Assembly: GCF_900103865.1 (NCBI RefSeq)
Contig: NZ_FNII01000008.1
Span: 62,001 to 126,000, forward strand
From: Vreelandella arcis
GTDB taxonomy: Bacteria > Pseudomonadota > Gammaproteobacteria > Pseudomonadales > Halomonadaceae
Length of the DNA stretch: 64,000 nt
Direction of reading: 5' to 3'
Shown here: one piece after another, positions 54,161 to 63,246 of the stretch
Numbering within the stretch: position 1 is the first letter of the stretch
Layout of the letters: each line of letters begins with the position of its first letter
The notes under the pieces: generated by a model
What the model saw: the letters and a program-made list of their open reading frames with translations, nothing else
Database searches by the model: none
Told to the model about the DNA's origin: nothing
Translations under genes and position numbers: made by a program

Positions 54161-54898
54161 ATGGAACCCGTGCGTCGGCGTCGTGCCGTATTACACGAAG
54201 CGCGCTGTCAAACCTGCAGCCTAAGCTCGCTGTGCCTACCTCTGTCGCTCGAGATGGAAGATATGGATCAGTTTGACGCGATCATCCGACGGCGTGCTCC
54301 GCTTAAAAAGGGTGAGCACCTTTTCCGCCAAGGCGATGACTTTACCAGCGTTTATGCGGTGCGCTCGGGCAGCCTAAAGCAAATCACCAGCGAAGGGGCT
54401 GGCGTTGATCAATTGACCAATTTTTACCTGCCCAGCGAACTGGTCGGGCTGGATGCTATTGATGAACGCCACTATCCGGGTAGCGTCATTGCCCTGGAAA
54501 CCACCACCGTATGTGAGATTCCCTTCGACCGTCTGGATCAACTATCCGAAAAGCTGCCCGAGCTACGCAACCAACTCTACCGCAGCATGAGCAAAGAACT
54601 GCGCGATGACCGGCGGATGATGCGCTTGCTATCGCGCAAAACCGCCGACCAGCGATTGGCGAGTTTCCTGGTTAAGCTCTCTGACCGCTTTCGTCGCCGG
54701 GGCTACTCACCCTACAGCTTTCGTCTCTCGATGCCTCGGGCAGACATTGGCAGTTACTTAGGTCTCGCCGTCGAAACCGTCAGCCGAATTGTGAGCCGCT
54801 TCCAGGCTCAAGAGATCCTGGCCGTCTCAGGCCGTGAGGTGCAGATTCTCAACATGGCGAAACTTCAGCAGTTCGCCGAAGAGGAAGACGTGTCTTAG
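54161..54898 (+). CDS. anr: FNR/Anr-type oxygen-sensing transcription regulator
   Basis: Crp-Fnr regulator of 245 residues from this start. The three N-terminal cluster cysteines are in [14 protein letters not shown] and the fourth in [12 protein letters not shown], so it can hold an oxygen-labile [4Fe-4S] cluster. A cNMP-like sensor domain covers 40-150, and the helix-turn-helix has [20 protein letters not shown]. The start is uncertain: ATG 54161 has GGAG 10 bases upstream, while ATG 54104/54107 would add about 18 residues. It lies just after hemN and overlaps ttcA at its end. Confidence 0.9.
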   Translation: MEPVRRRRAVLHEARCQTCSLSSLCLPLSLEMEDMDQFDAIIRRRAPLKKGEHLFRQGDDFTSVYAVRSGSLKQITSEGAGVDQLTNFYLPSELVGLDAIDERHYPGSVIALETTTVCEIPFDRLDQLSEKLPELRNQLYRSMSKELRDDRRMMRLLSRKTADQRLASFLVKLSDRFRRRGYSPYSFRLSMPRADIGSYLGLAVETVSRIVSRFQAQEILAVSGREVQILNMAKLQQFAEEEDVS

Positions 54899-55806
54899 CC
54901 GACGTTAAACGCCTGTATCCGCCCCGCCATCAGTTCGGCTTGCTTGGCTTCCAGCCCGGCAAAGTCGAATAAATCGCGATCCGCCAGCTGTGAGGGCGCC
55001 ACGTTGGTGACCGCTTTGAACATGCTCTCTAAGCGGCCGGGGTGTTTTTTACCCCACTCCGCGAGCATGTCTTTCACCACTTGACGCTGCATATTGGGCT
55101 GGGAGCCACATAGGTTGCAGGGAATAATCGGGAACGCCATTTGCCGCGCATATTCTGCGATATCCGCTTCTTTGCAATACGCCAGCGGCCGAATTACAAT
55201 ATTCTTGCCATCATCGGAAAGTAATTTCGGCGGCATTGATTTCAGCGTACCGCCAAAAAACATATTCAAAAACAGCGTCTCAAGAATATCTTCGCGGTGG
55301 TGGCCCAGAGCAATCTTGGTCGCGCCAATTTCCTCGGCAAAGCCGTATAGCGACCCTCGCCGTAAGCGCGAGCACAGCGCGCAGGTGGTTTTGCCTTCGG
55401 GGGTTTTCTCCTTCACCACCGAATACGTGTCGCGCTCCAGAATATGGTATTCGACGCCGCGAGCGTCGAGATAAGCAGGCAATACATGCTCGGGAAAACC
55501 CGGCTGTTTTTGGTCCATATTGACAGCGACCAGCGAGAAATTCACCGGCGCGTTGCGCTGCAGGCTAAGCAGAATTTCCAGCATGGTATAACTGTCTTTA
55601 CCACCGCTCAGGCATACCATGACGCGGTCGCCTTCATTGATCATGCGATAGTCGATAATCGCATTGCCCACTTCACGACGCAGACGCTTTTGCAGTTTAT
55701 TCAGCTCACGCTTGCGCTTGGCATCGTCAAGCTCGGACGAGCCCTTCAGGTTATCAGCAAGCGTCGCCTCTGACGTTGCGGGGTCAAATTGATCTGGTTG
55801 TTGCAT
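54895..55806 (-). CDS. ttcA: tRNA 2-thiocytidine biosynthesis protein TtcA
   Basis: Enzyme of 303 residues that thiolates cytidine 32 of certain tRNAs. The PP-loop is in [16 protein letters not shown], and two CxxC pairs for the iron-sulfur cluster are in [12 protein letters not shown] and [17 protein letters not shown] 55806 fits the family start ([15 protein letters not shown]); the longer reading is not like TtcA. Its stop overlaps the end of anr by four bases in convergent orientation. Confidence 0.93.
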   Translation of the reverse strand: MQQPDQFDPATSEATLADNLKGSSELDDAKRKRELNKLQKRLRREVGNAIIDYRMINEGDRVMVCLSGGKDSYTMLEILLSLQRNAPVNFSLVAVNMDQKQPGFPEHVLPAYLDARGVEYHILERDTYSVVKEKTPEGKTTCALCSRLRRGSLYGFAEEIGATKIALGHHREDILETLFLNMFFGGTLKSMPPKLLSDDGKNIVIRPLAYCKEADIAEYARQMAFPIIPCNLCGSQPNMQRQVVKDMLAEWGKKHPGRLESMFKAVTNVAPSQLADRDLFDFAGLEAKQAELMAGRIQAFNVG

Positions 55807-55926
55807 GGGGAGTAACCATTGCCGACAGTAGAAGAATGAACATATTCTAACAACTCTACGGACGCTCACCCAACACAACCCCAAACAATGCCGTTTAGAG
55901 ACGACACCGAACACCCCGACGGCCGC

Positions 55927-57153
55927 TCAATAGGTATCGTTTTTGCCTGTGTCAGCCATGACGCGCTTGACCAGCAACGGGCCAAATAGCTCGAAGATGA
56001 TGGTAGAGGTTACGACCGTCGCAACGATCAGCTGCCCTTGCTGGGGAAAGCGCTCGGCGGCGAGCAATGCCATCCCCATTGCGACCCCTGCCTGAGGCAA
56101 TAGCGCAAGGCCGATGTCGGTATTTAAGCGCGGTTCTCGTCGGCGCATGGCCAACACCCCAAGGTACCCACCGAGATAGCGCCCGATACTACGCAGCACG
56201 ATATAAGCGGCCACCAGGCCTAATGCCGTGCTCAAATACGCCAAGTTGAGACTCGCCCCGGCCAACACAAAGAAAAACACCAAAAACGGCCACTCGATTT
56301 GTTCAATTTCGCTAAACGAGCGCGTGTGGTGCGACGAGACATTGACGATCACAAATCCTGCCACCATCGCCGCCAGTAGCGCGGAGACATTGAGATAGCT
56401 TGAAAGTCCGGCTATCAAGAGCATCAGCGCCAAGGCCTCCGCCTGGGTTGGGCGTCCCGGCTTGAGCTGGCCCGTCAGCCACGCCGCCGGAAAGCCAAGT
56501 GCCGTTCCCAGCAGCAGCGCCCCGCCTAGCTCCCACAGCGCGTGTACTAAAGACGCCCCTCCGCTGGTGGCTCCTAACCAACTAAGCAGCGCCATGCTCA
56601 GGCCGAATACGATAATGCCCCAGGCATCGTCGATGGCCACAATGCCCAGCGTCACGCGGGCGGCAAGGCTTTTCTTACCGCTCTCCTGAATGGCCTCGCT
56701 TACCGCTGCGGGGTCGGTCGCCACGGAAATGGCGGCTAGGGATAGTGCCACGGCAAAGGAATAGTCCAATAGCCACAGACCGGTGAACACCATGGCCAGT
56801 GAACCGATCACTACTGCCGCAGAAAGCGCGAAAATTAATGGCCCTGTCGATTTAAGCCGGGATAATGTCAGCTCGCCACCCAGCAGAAACGCCACCATCA
56901 CGAGGGCAAGGTTAATCAACGGCTCGCGTAGTCCGTTGAGCGGCTCAGCATTACCCCCTAACAGACCCTGCTGTATCAGTGCAAAGGCCACCCCCACCAA
57001 TACAAGCAGCGAAATTCTGGGCAACGCGGTTCTACGCGAAATGGTGTCCACCACGATGCTAAGGGATAACAAAACACCAAGCATCAGCAGCGTCCACGCG
57101 CTTGTACTCATCGATTGGCTCTGCTCACTGACATACACCCATAGCGCCTCCAT
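55927..57153 (-). CDS. Cation/proton antiporter (CPA family)
   Basis: Inner-membrane antiporter of 408 residues with about twelve helices of the Na/H exchanger fold. Features: FLLGGELTLSRLKSTG, AISVATDPAAVSEAIQESGK and the paired acidic motif GIVAIDDAWGIIVFG. It lacks the TrkA-N domain of Kef systems. Probably exchanges sodium or potassium for protons. Single gene. Confidence 0.83.
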   Translation of the reverse strand: MEALWVYVSEQSQSMSTSAWTLLMLGVLLSLSIVVDTISRRTALPRISLLVLVGVAFALIQQGLLGGNAEPLNGLREPLINLALVMVAFLLGGELTLSRLKSTGPLIFALSAAVVIGSLAMVFTGLWLLDYSFAVALSLAAISVATDPAAVSEAIQESGKKSLAARVTLGIVAIDDAWGIIVFGLSMALLSWLGATSGGASLVHALWELGGALLLGTALGFPAAWLTGQLKPGRPTQAEALALMLLIAGLSSYLNVSALLAAMVAGFVIVNVSSHHTRSFSEIEQIEWPFLVFFFVLAGASLNLAYLSTALGLVAAYIVLRSIGRYLGGYLGVLAMRRREPRLNTDIGLALLPQAGVAMGMALLAAERFPQQGQLIVATVVTSTIIFELFGPLLVKRVMADTGKNDTY

Positions 57154-57327
57154 GAAACAAGCCTCTCCTTAGCTAAAAACCACCACAAAGAACCATGGTG
57201 GCAGAAGCGAAGACGACTAGTCACGCTTGCCAACACTGGCATGGCGTCGTCGCGTGTAAAAAAATTGACTCACGCTCTGCTATGCAGAGATGCTCAAGAG
57301 CGGGATGGCCGCCTAATTCGCCATCTA

Positions 57328-57966
57328 TCAGACGACCTGATCGGCGTCACGCCTCAAATGCAGATAAAGCAGTGCACTAGCCGTCGCATCTTCAAGCGCC
57401 CGCTGAGGGGCCGCACTGGGCACTTGCCAGCAGCGTAGCGCACACGCTAGTTCGGCCTGCTGCTCAGCCTGGGGATGCAAGCGCCGCAAATAACGCTGGT
57501 GAAGCTTGGTGACATCTACCCGCGCATTGGGCAAGCCAAACCCCAGGTGTCGGCGTAGCTGTTGCTCAAGGGGAGCGAGACGCTGTTCGAGCTGCCAGCC
57601 AAGAATCGGCCGGTTACCAATAAACTCTATCAGCGAGCGCAGGCTTTCAATATTCAGCGGCAGCGTGGTGTCAACACTGTAGAGCAACTGATGGCGGCGC
57701 TCGGCCGCGGCGCTACCCGATGCAGTGTTGCTTAGTGCTGCCACCCAGGCACCGCTGGTGAGGATTTGATGTTGACGCAGCGTGACCGCCGCGACGCTGA
57801 TTACCCCATGGTGGGCAAAGCACGAAAGCGCCACCAGCTCATTACCCAGGTAAGGCTGAAAGAGCCATGCATAGGGAGAGGCCGCATAGCGGCGGCGCTC
57901 GCTTCCCCGTCGTAGCATGCTGCCAAGCCAACCCAAGGGTGCGTCTAACGCGTGTCGACTGATCAC
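57328..57966 (-). CDS. DnaQ-like exonuclease-fold protein lacking catalytic acids
   Basis: Protein of 212 residues placed, as 3'-5' exonucleases often are, directly after a DUF294 gene, with a four-base ATGA overlap. The layout of a DnaQ fold can be followed: Exo I region (LVALSCFAHHGVISVAAVTL), Exo II region (LIEFIGNRPILGWQLEQRL) and Exo III region (QRALEDATASALLYLHL). In Exo I the usual D-x-E is replaced by ALSCF, and the Exo II Asp is missing; only the ED near the end remains. It is therefore probably inactive as a nuclease. The assignment rests on position and pattern. Confidence 0.6.
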   Translation of the reverse strand: MISRHALDAPLGWLGSMLRRGSERRRYAASPYAWLFQPYLGNELVALSCFAHHGVISVAAVTLRQHQILTSGAWVAALSNTASGSAAAERRHQLLYSVDTTLPLNIESLRSLIEFIGNRPILGWQLEQRLAPLEQQLRRHLGFGLPNARVDVTKLHQRYLRRLHPQAEQQAELACALRCWQVPSAAPQRALEDATASALLYLHLRRDADQVV

Positions 57967-59798
57967 GAATACTCCAGGTGGTAACGGTGCGATAGACGCT
58001 GTTTGAAATCTTTGACGATATGCAGGGCTTCTCTTAATAGATCTCGCTCTAACGACGATAAATCTTGCACGATGACCCGGTTAGAGCGTTCCTGCTGGTC
58101 GGCGGGTGTACCGTCGGATATATCCTGCAATTGGCGTCTGAGTCGTAACTCGGTAAATAGTGCAAGGGCTTCGCCAAGGTCGTCGGCAAAGCGTCGGTTA
58201 AGTCGGCCATCCTCGGCCAGCGCGTCTAGCCGATCAAACGTCGAGGTAGCGTAAATACGCCGCTCAAGCGCCATGGTACGGACGCCGTGGACAATCGGAA
58301 AAATGCCGCCTTTTTTAATATCGATACCGTGCTGGGGTTTCTTGAGGGAACCGAACAGCGTCAACGGGGTGGAAAAGCGCAGTGCCGTGCGGGCGAAGTA
58401 AGACAGCAGCAGCTCATCCCGTGAACAGCGCTCAAACAACTCTTCCCGGACGCTCTCCAGCAGGCTCGGGTTGCCCGCCACACCATGGGCATCCAACATA
58501 ATCGCCAGCTTCATCAGACTATCGCCGTCCCGTGAGCTGGCCCACCGGGCGATGTGCCCTTTCCACTCGCTCACTGTGCCAACCCAGGCAGGGTTCGAGA
58601 CCATGATATTGCCCGGGCAAGGTGGGTACCCCAGTTCAATCAAGGTGTCGGTGAGGCGTTGCATGTCGTCGCTCAAGCCAGGCCATTCGGCATCATCGGC
58701 CAAGATCAAGCCATTGTCCTGGTCGGTTTTTAGGATCTGCTCACCACGCCCCTCGCTGCCCATGACCATCATGCAGCTGTGCTGATGATGCGTTGTATCG
58801 ATCGTAAACTCCCAGGCCTTGCTCATAATGCGGCCATTGAGAGCGGCCAGAAGATCCATGGCAAAGCGCAGTTTTACCCCTTGGGCCATTAATGCATTGA
58901 CCAACTCTGGCGTGCGGTGGCTAGCGGCGGCCAAAGACGGCAAATCACCGGCCTGTTCAACCTGAAGGCTGACCACATAGCTACGGCTTGAGAAATAACT
59001 CAGCACGTCGGTTAACTCGACCACGCCGACGACCTGGGCATCATCAATCACCACCACACGCGTTACCTTGTGGCGCGTCATGCTGACCAAGGCTTCAAAC
59101 AGATATTGGTTGGGTGTCACCGTTACCAGCGTGTACTGAGCGATATCGGCAAGCAGGGTGGTCACCGGATGCTCCGCCAGCACAATCGCATTGAGCAAAT
59201 CGGTTTTGGTCACAATGCCCGGCTGGCTGGCGGTTTCCACTAACAGACTATCGGCATGACTGTCGTTGAGCGTGCGTACCGCTTTGCCGATATCGGCATC
59301 ACTGGGCAACAGCAAAGGCGCGCGCATACACTCGCTAACACGAGCCAGCATAAACCCAGCCATCGTCACGCCGCCTTCCGCGCGCTTTTCTGTCAACAGG
59401 CGCGCCTTGTGGGCTAATGATTGGTGGAAGAATTGGTTAAAGTCGGGGTATTGGTCGCACAAGGCCTTAAACAGCGCCTTAGGCATCAGGTAGCACAAAC
59501 ACTCCTGCTCGGCTTGAAAGCGGTAGCGGCTTTTACCGTTCAATATGCTAATCGCACCGAATAGATCGCCCGCCGTATAGTGCCCAATACGCGAAACCGA
59601 GGCCGGCAAGGTGGGATCGAGCTCGGCGACTTCACCTTTATGGATTAAATAGACGTATTCACCCGCCTGGCCTGTCTCAACAATAATATCGTGGCGATCA
59701 AAGTAAGCCAGATCCATGCCGTGGCGCACTTGTTCCTTCCCCTTCGCATCCAGCAGCGAGAACGGGGGCTGGGAAAGGTCTACATCTACCATGGGCAT
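57963..59798 (-). CDS. cNMP-binding / CBS / DUF294 nucleotidyltransferase-like protein
   Basis: Cytoplasmic regulatory protein of 611 residues. A cyclic-nucleotide-binding domain covers about 10-130 (FDRHDIIVETGQAGEYVYLI, AGDLFGAISILNGKSRYRF), two CBS domains about 155-275, then a DUF294 nucleotidyltransferase domain about 305-445 (MVMGSEGRGEQILKTDQDNG, with the GSxGRxE and DxD-like pattern), and DUF294_C to the end. Proteins of this kind accompany acetate-type symporters and dead or live exonucleases in Vibrio and Pseudomonas. Enzymatic activity and target are not known. Confidence 0.88.
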   Translation of the reverse strand: MPMVDVDLSQPPFSLLDAKGKEQVRHGMDLAYFDRHDIIVETGQAGEYVYLIHKGEVAELDPTLPASVSRIGHYTAGDLFGAISILNGKSRYRFQAEQECLCYLMPKALFKALCDQYPDFNQFFHQSLAHKARLLTEKRAEGGVTMAGFMLARVSECMRAPLLLPSDADIGKAVRTLNDSHADSLLVETASQPGIVTKTDLLNAIVLAEHPVTTLLADIAQYTLVTVTPNQYLFEALVSMTRHKVTRVVVIDDAQVVGVVELTDVLSYFSSRSYVVSLQVEQAGDLPSLAAASHRTPELVNALMAQGVKLRFAMDLLAALNGRIMSKAWEFTIDTTHHQHSCMMVMGSEGRGEQILKTDQDNGLILADDAEWPGLSDDMQRLTDTLIELGYPPCPGNIMVSNPAWVGTVSEWKGHIARWASSRDGDSLMKLAIMLDAHGVAGNPSLLESVREELFERCSRDELLLSYFARTALRFSTPLTLFGSLKKPQHGIDIKKGGIFPIVHGVRTMALERRIYATSTFDRLDALAEDGRLNRRFADDLGEALALFTELRLRRQLQDISDGTPADQQERSNRVIVQDLSSLERDLLREALHIVKDFKQRLSHRYHLEYS

Positions 59799-60453
59799 GA
59801 CCTCGTCAATATGGATGTGAAGTAAGCGAGCCTCGTTTACCTGAGGATTTTGAGCAGTGCTTATTAATGGTTGAGTAAACCAGCATACTTAACCCATATA
59901 TCGCCACTAGACACTAAATTGAAACAAGCCAATAAACCGACTAATACTTTAGGTTATTGCGCTAATGTCTAATCACTGGATTAACATCTTGCATTCACTT
60001 CGGGGCACGAAAGAAACAAAACAAACTGCTGCTTTCTGACTTATTAAAAAACACCTGCTGCCCACTCTTTGAACATAGCAAACATCGCCGCCTTCCCCCC
60101 ATATAGACCATCGTCCCATGAAGCTAAGTAAAACTTACTCAAAGACACTAAAAGCCAATAAATAAGCTCATTTTCAACTGATTGGCTACTTTTTGCTCAC
60201 CACCAAAGTTTATTGATACCAAAGTCTGGGATTTATTTTTTGGATTTATTGCCCAGTATTGTCAGTAAGTCATGCAGGGTAATCACACGTCATTGCGCCA
60301 CTCGAAATCCATCTTCGCCAAGTGACGTGTTAACAAACAGCTGATTCATGACAACGATAGCGAGTGGGTCGCAATACGTGCGATTGGCCTGATGGGTCAT
60401 ACGCTATTCCGAGTGAACTTTCCAACCTAAAAACACAAGTGGAGAGCAACACA
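59799..60453 (+). promoter_or_regulatory. Long AT-rich divergent promoter region
   Basis: A 655-base gap between the divergent DUF294 gene and the DUF4212/symporter operon. No gene is seen. It contains AGTAA-AAC-TTACT (60127-60139), an inverted repeat AGCCAAT/ATTGGCT (60153-60187) and an 8-base inverted repeat ACACGTCA/TGACGTGT (60285-60330). These are candidates for regulator binding; the acetate-switch regulator CrbR is the obvious candidate, by analogy only. Confidence 0.5.
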
Positions 60454-60714
60454 ATGGCAGACGACAAATCCAATGCTGCAGAATACTGGAAAGCCAACGT
60501 CCGTACGATTATTGGATGCTTGGCAGTCTGGGCATTCGTTTCTTACGGATGCGCTATTCTCTTTCGCCCGCTACTTGCCTCTATTCCAGTCGGTGGTACC
60601 GATCTGGGCTTTTGGTTTGCTCAGCAAGGATCAATTCTCACCTTCATCGTCTTGATCTTTTTCTATGCCTGGAAAATGAACAAGCTCGACGAAAAATTTG
60701 GCCTGGGGGAGTAA
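60454..60714 (+). CDS. DUF4212 small subunit of a sodium/solute symporter
   Basis: Membrane protein of 86 residues with two helices (about 17-40 and 52-74) and the DUF4212 pattern (AAEYWKANVRTIIGCLAVWA, FWFAQQGSILTFIVLIFFYA). Such proteins are always next to VC_2705-type symporters and are taken to be their partner subunit. ATG 60454 has GGAGAG seven bases upstream. Six bases separate it from the symporter gene. Confidence 0.88.
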   Translation: MADDKSNAAEYWKANVRTIIGCLAVWAFVSYGCAILFRPLLASIPVGGTDLGFWFAQQGSILTFIVLIFFYAWKMNKLDEKFGLGE

Positions 60715-60720
60715 GCCGGT

Positions 60721-62517
60721 ATGAGCCAATTTGCAATCAACCTACTCTTCGTAGGTGCCTCCTTTGCCTTGTATATAGGCATCGCGATCTGGGCACGTGC
60801 GGGTTCGACGAAAGACTTCTATGTCGCGGGGGGCGGTGTACACCCGATCACCAACGGGATGGCCACCGCGGCCGACTGGATGTCAGCGGCGTCGTTCATC
60901 TCAATGGCGGGTCTGCTGGCCTCAGGTGGCTACGCTAACTCGACCTTCCTAATGGGCTGGACCGGCGGGTACGTTATCCTCGCCATGCTGCTGGCACCTT
61001 ACCTGCGTAAGTTCGGCAAGTTCACCGTGCCCGACTTCATCGGCGACCGGTTCTATAGCAACACCGCACGCCTTGTAGCGGTTATCTGTTTGATCGTGGC
61101 CTCGGTCACTTACGTTATCGGTCAGATGACCGGTGCGGGCGTGGCCTTCTCACGCTTCCTGGAAGTACCTAATACCGCTGGTATCTGGATCGCAGCAGCA
61201 ATTGTGTTCTTGTATGCCGTCTTCGGCGGTATGAAAGGCATTACCTATACCCAGGTGGCTCAGTACGTTGTGCTGATCGTCGCCTATACGATTCCAGCGG
61301 TGTTCATCGCCCTGCAGCTGACCGGCAATCCCATTCCGATGTTTGGCATGTTCAGCACGCATACCGAATCGGGAATTCCGCTGCTTGCCAAGCTCAATGA
61401 CGTGGTCAACGCATTAGGCTTCCAGGATTACACCGCCGACGTCGACAACAAGCTCAACATGGTGCTGTTTACCTTGTCGCTGATGGTCGGTACCGCGGGT
61501 CTGCCCCACGTTATCATTCGCTTTTTCACCGTACCCAAAGTCGCTGATGCACGCTGGTCAGCCGGTTGGGCTCTGGTGTTCATCGCGCTACTTTACCTCA
61601 CCGCACCGGCGGTTGGCTCCATGGCGCGCTTAAACCTCGCCACGACAGTCTACCCAGAAATGGCGGGGCAAGTAGAAGACTATGACGCCGCTGCAGAACA
61701 GGCACTTATCTACGAAGATCGCCCTAACTGGATCCGCACCTGGGAAGAAACCGGCCTCATCAACTTTGATGACAAGAACAATGATGGTCGCATTCAGGTC
61801 TACAACGATAGCAATGAAGAATATGCCGAGATTGCTGAGTCGCGTGGTTGGGAAGGTAGCGAGCTGACCGTCAATAACGATATTCTTGTACTCGCAAACC
61901 CCGAAATTGCCAACCTGCCCGGCTGGGTCATTGGCTTGATTGCAGCAGGCGGTATTGCGGCAGCGCTATCGACGGCCGCCGGTCTTCTGCTCGCGATCTC
62001 GTCGGCCATCAGCCACGATTTGATCAAGACCATGATTAATCCCAAAATCACCGAGAAAGGTGAAATGTTGGCAGCGCGTATTTCCATGGCGGGTGCCATC
62101 CTGGTAGCAACGTACCTTGGCCTTAATCCACCCGGATTTGCCGCGCAAACCGTGGCCTTGGCATTCGGTATCGCAGGTGCATCGCTGTTCCCTGCACTGA
62201 TGATGGGTATCTTCTCCAAGAAGATGAACAACTCAGGCGCCGTTGCCGGTATGCTCGCCGGTCTGGGCTGCACCCTGCTGTACATCTTTACCTACTTGGG
62301 CTGGCTCTTCATCCCGGGCACCAATATGCTGGCCAACACGCCCGAAAACTGGCTGTTCGGCATTTCACCACTGTCCTTTGGTGCGGTTGGTGCGATGATC
62401 AACTTCATCGTAGCCTTCAGTGTCCGCAGTGTGACCCAAGAGCCGCCGCAAGAAATCCAGGACTTGGTCGAAAGCGTTCGCTATCCGAAAGGCGCTGGCA
62501 TGGCAGTCGACCATTAA
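60721..62517 (+). CDS. VC_2705-subfamily sodium/solute symporter (ActP-like)
   Basis: Inner-membrane symporter of 598 residues, SSS family with about thirteen helices. Features: DFYVAGGGVHPITNGMATAA, WMSAASFISMAG, FTVPDFIGDRFYSNTARL, GTAGLPHVIIRFFTVPKVAD and AAALSTAAGLLLAISSAISH. An extramembrane insert of about 85 residues (about 310-395) holds DDKNNDGRIQVYN, an EF-hand-like loop. The subfamily is linked to acetate or other short carboxylate uptake; the neighbouring genes agree with acetate. Confidence 0.88.
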   Translation: MSQFAINLLFVGASFALYIGIAIWARAGSTKDFYVAGGGVHPITNGMATAADWMSAASFISMAGLLASGGYANSTFLMGWTGGYVILAMLLAPYLRKFGKFTVPDFIGDRFYSNTARLVAVICLIVASVTYVIGQMTGAGVAFSRFLEVPNTAGIWIAAAIVFLYAVFGGMKGITYTQVAQYVVLIVAYTIPAVFIALQLTGNPIPMFGMFSTHTESGIPLLAKLNDVVNALGFQDYTADVDNKLNMVLFTLSLMVGTAGLPHVIIRFFTVPKVADARWSAGWALVFIALLYLTAPAVGSMARLNLATTVYPEMAGQVEDYDAAAEQALIYEDRPNWIRTWEETGLINFDDKNNDGRIQVYNDSNEEYAEIAESRGWEGSELTVNNDILVLANPEIANLPGWVIGLIAAGGIAAALSTAAGLLLAISSAISHDLIKTMINPKITEKGEMLAARISMAGAILVATYLGLNPPGFAAQTVALAFGIAGASLFPALMMGIFSKKMNNSGAVAGMLAGLGCTLLYIFTYLGWLFIPGTNMLANTPENWLFGISPLSFGAVGAMINFIVAFSVRSVTQEPPQEIQDLVESVRYPKGAGMAVDH

Positions 62518-62573
62518 GTCATAATTATTCCCTTACCTGCTGACCCAAGCGTCACAGGCTTTGGAATCGACCC

Positions 62574-62610
62574 GCCATCGGGCTTCCTCCGGGAGGCCCG
62601 ATGGCTTTTT
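62574..62610 (+). terminator. Rho-independent terminator after the symporter gene
   Basis: Stem GCCATCGGG / CCCGATGGC with an inner pairing segment (CCTCC/GGGAGG) is followed by five T, 57 bases after the symporter stop and directly before the next gene's ribosome site. Confidence 0.8.
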
Positions 62611-62623
62611 AGAAGGACATATT

Positions 62624-63139
62624 ATGATTTGGCATCTGATTGCCGCGGTGTTTGCTGGTCTAGCGGCAGCGGGGATTGGCTTGTTGCTGCGCGTACTGAG
62701 CGGTAAGCGACTTCCCAAGTGGATCGTCCCCGTGTGTGGTGGGCTGGGAATGATCAGCTACCAAATCCATATGGAGTATTCATGGTTTGAACATAAGCAG
62801 GAACAGCTTCCCGCCACCGCTGAGGTTATCTCTAGCGATGTTAGCCAACAGGTATGGCGCCCCTGGACGTTCTTCTTCCCGGTGACCACCAAGTTCAGCG
62901 TCATCGACAGCGACAATATTCAATTGGGTACCAGCGGCGATGACCGACTGGCAGAGTTTATTCTCTACCAGTTTGAACGCCACTATACCGATGTCATCAC
63001 CCACCAGCCGTATTTGCTCAACTGCGATACTCGTGAGCTGATTCCTCTCGAACAGAATACTCAGGAACCACAAGTCGACCAAATGCGCACCTTACGTGAC
63101 TCCTCACCCCTGCTTATCAATGTGTGCGACGGCGCGTAA
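62624..63139 (+). CDS. Uncharacterised membrane-anchored protein
   Basis: Protein of 171 residues, not assigned to a named family with confidence. Two N-terminal hydrophobic segments (IWHLIAAVFAGLAAAGIGLL and, after SGKRLPKW, IVPVCGGLGMISYQI) are followed by a soluble domain of about 120 residues (EYSWFEHKQEQLPATAEVIS, WRPWTFFFPVTTKFSVID). ATG 62624 has AAGGA upstream. It lies between the symporter and the sensor kinase, so it may take part in acetate sensing or be unrelated. Confidence 0.7.
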   Translation: MIWHLIAAVFAGLAAAGIGLLLRVLSGKRLPKWIVPVCGGLGMISYQIHMEYSWFEHKQEQLPATAEVISSDVSQQVWRPWTFFFPVTTKFSVIDSDNIQLGTSGDDRLAEFILYQFERHYTDVITHQPYLLNCDTRELIPLEQNTQEPQVDQMRTLRDSSPLLINVCDGA

Positions 63140-63246
63140 CATCACCCGTTTCACGCCTGACGATCAACGACTTTTCCCCTAGAATAGTGCGCTGGACGAG
63201 CAGCCTCATAGTGGCTTGATCGATAAGCATAAGGCGGGAGAAGGCT

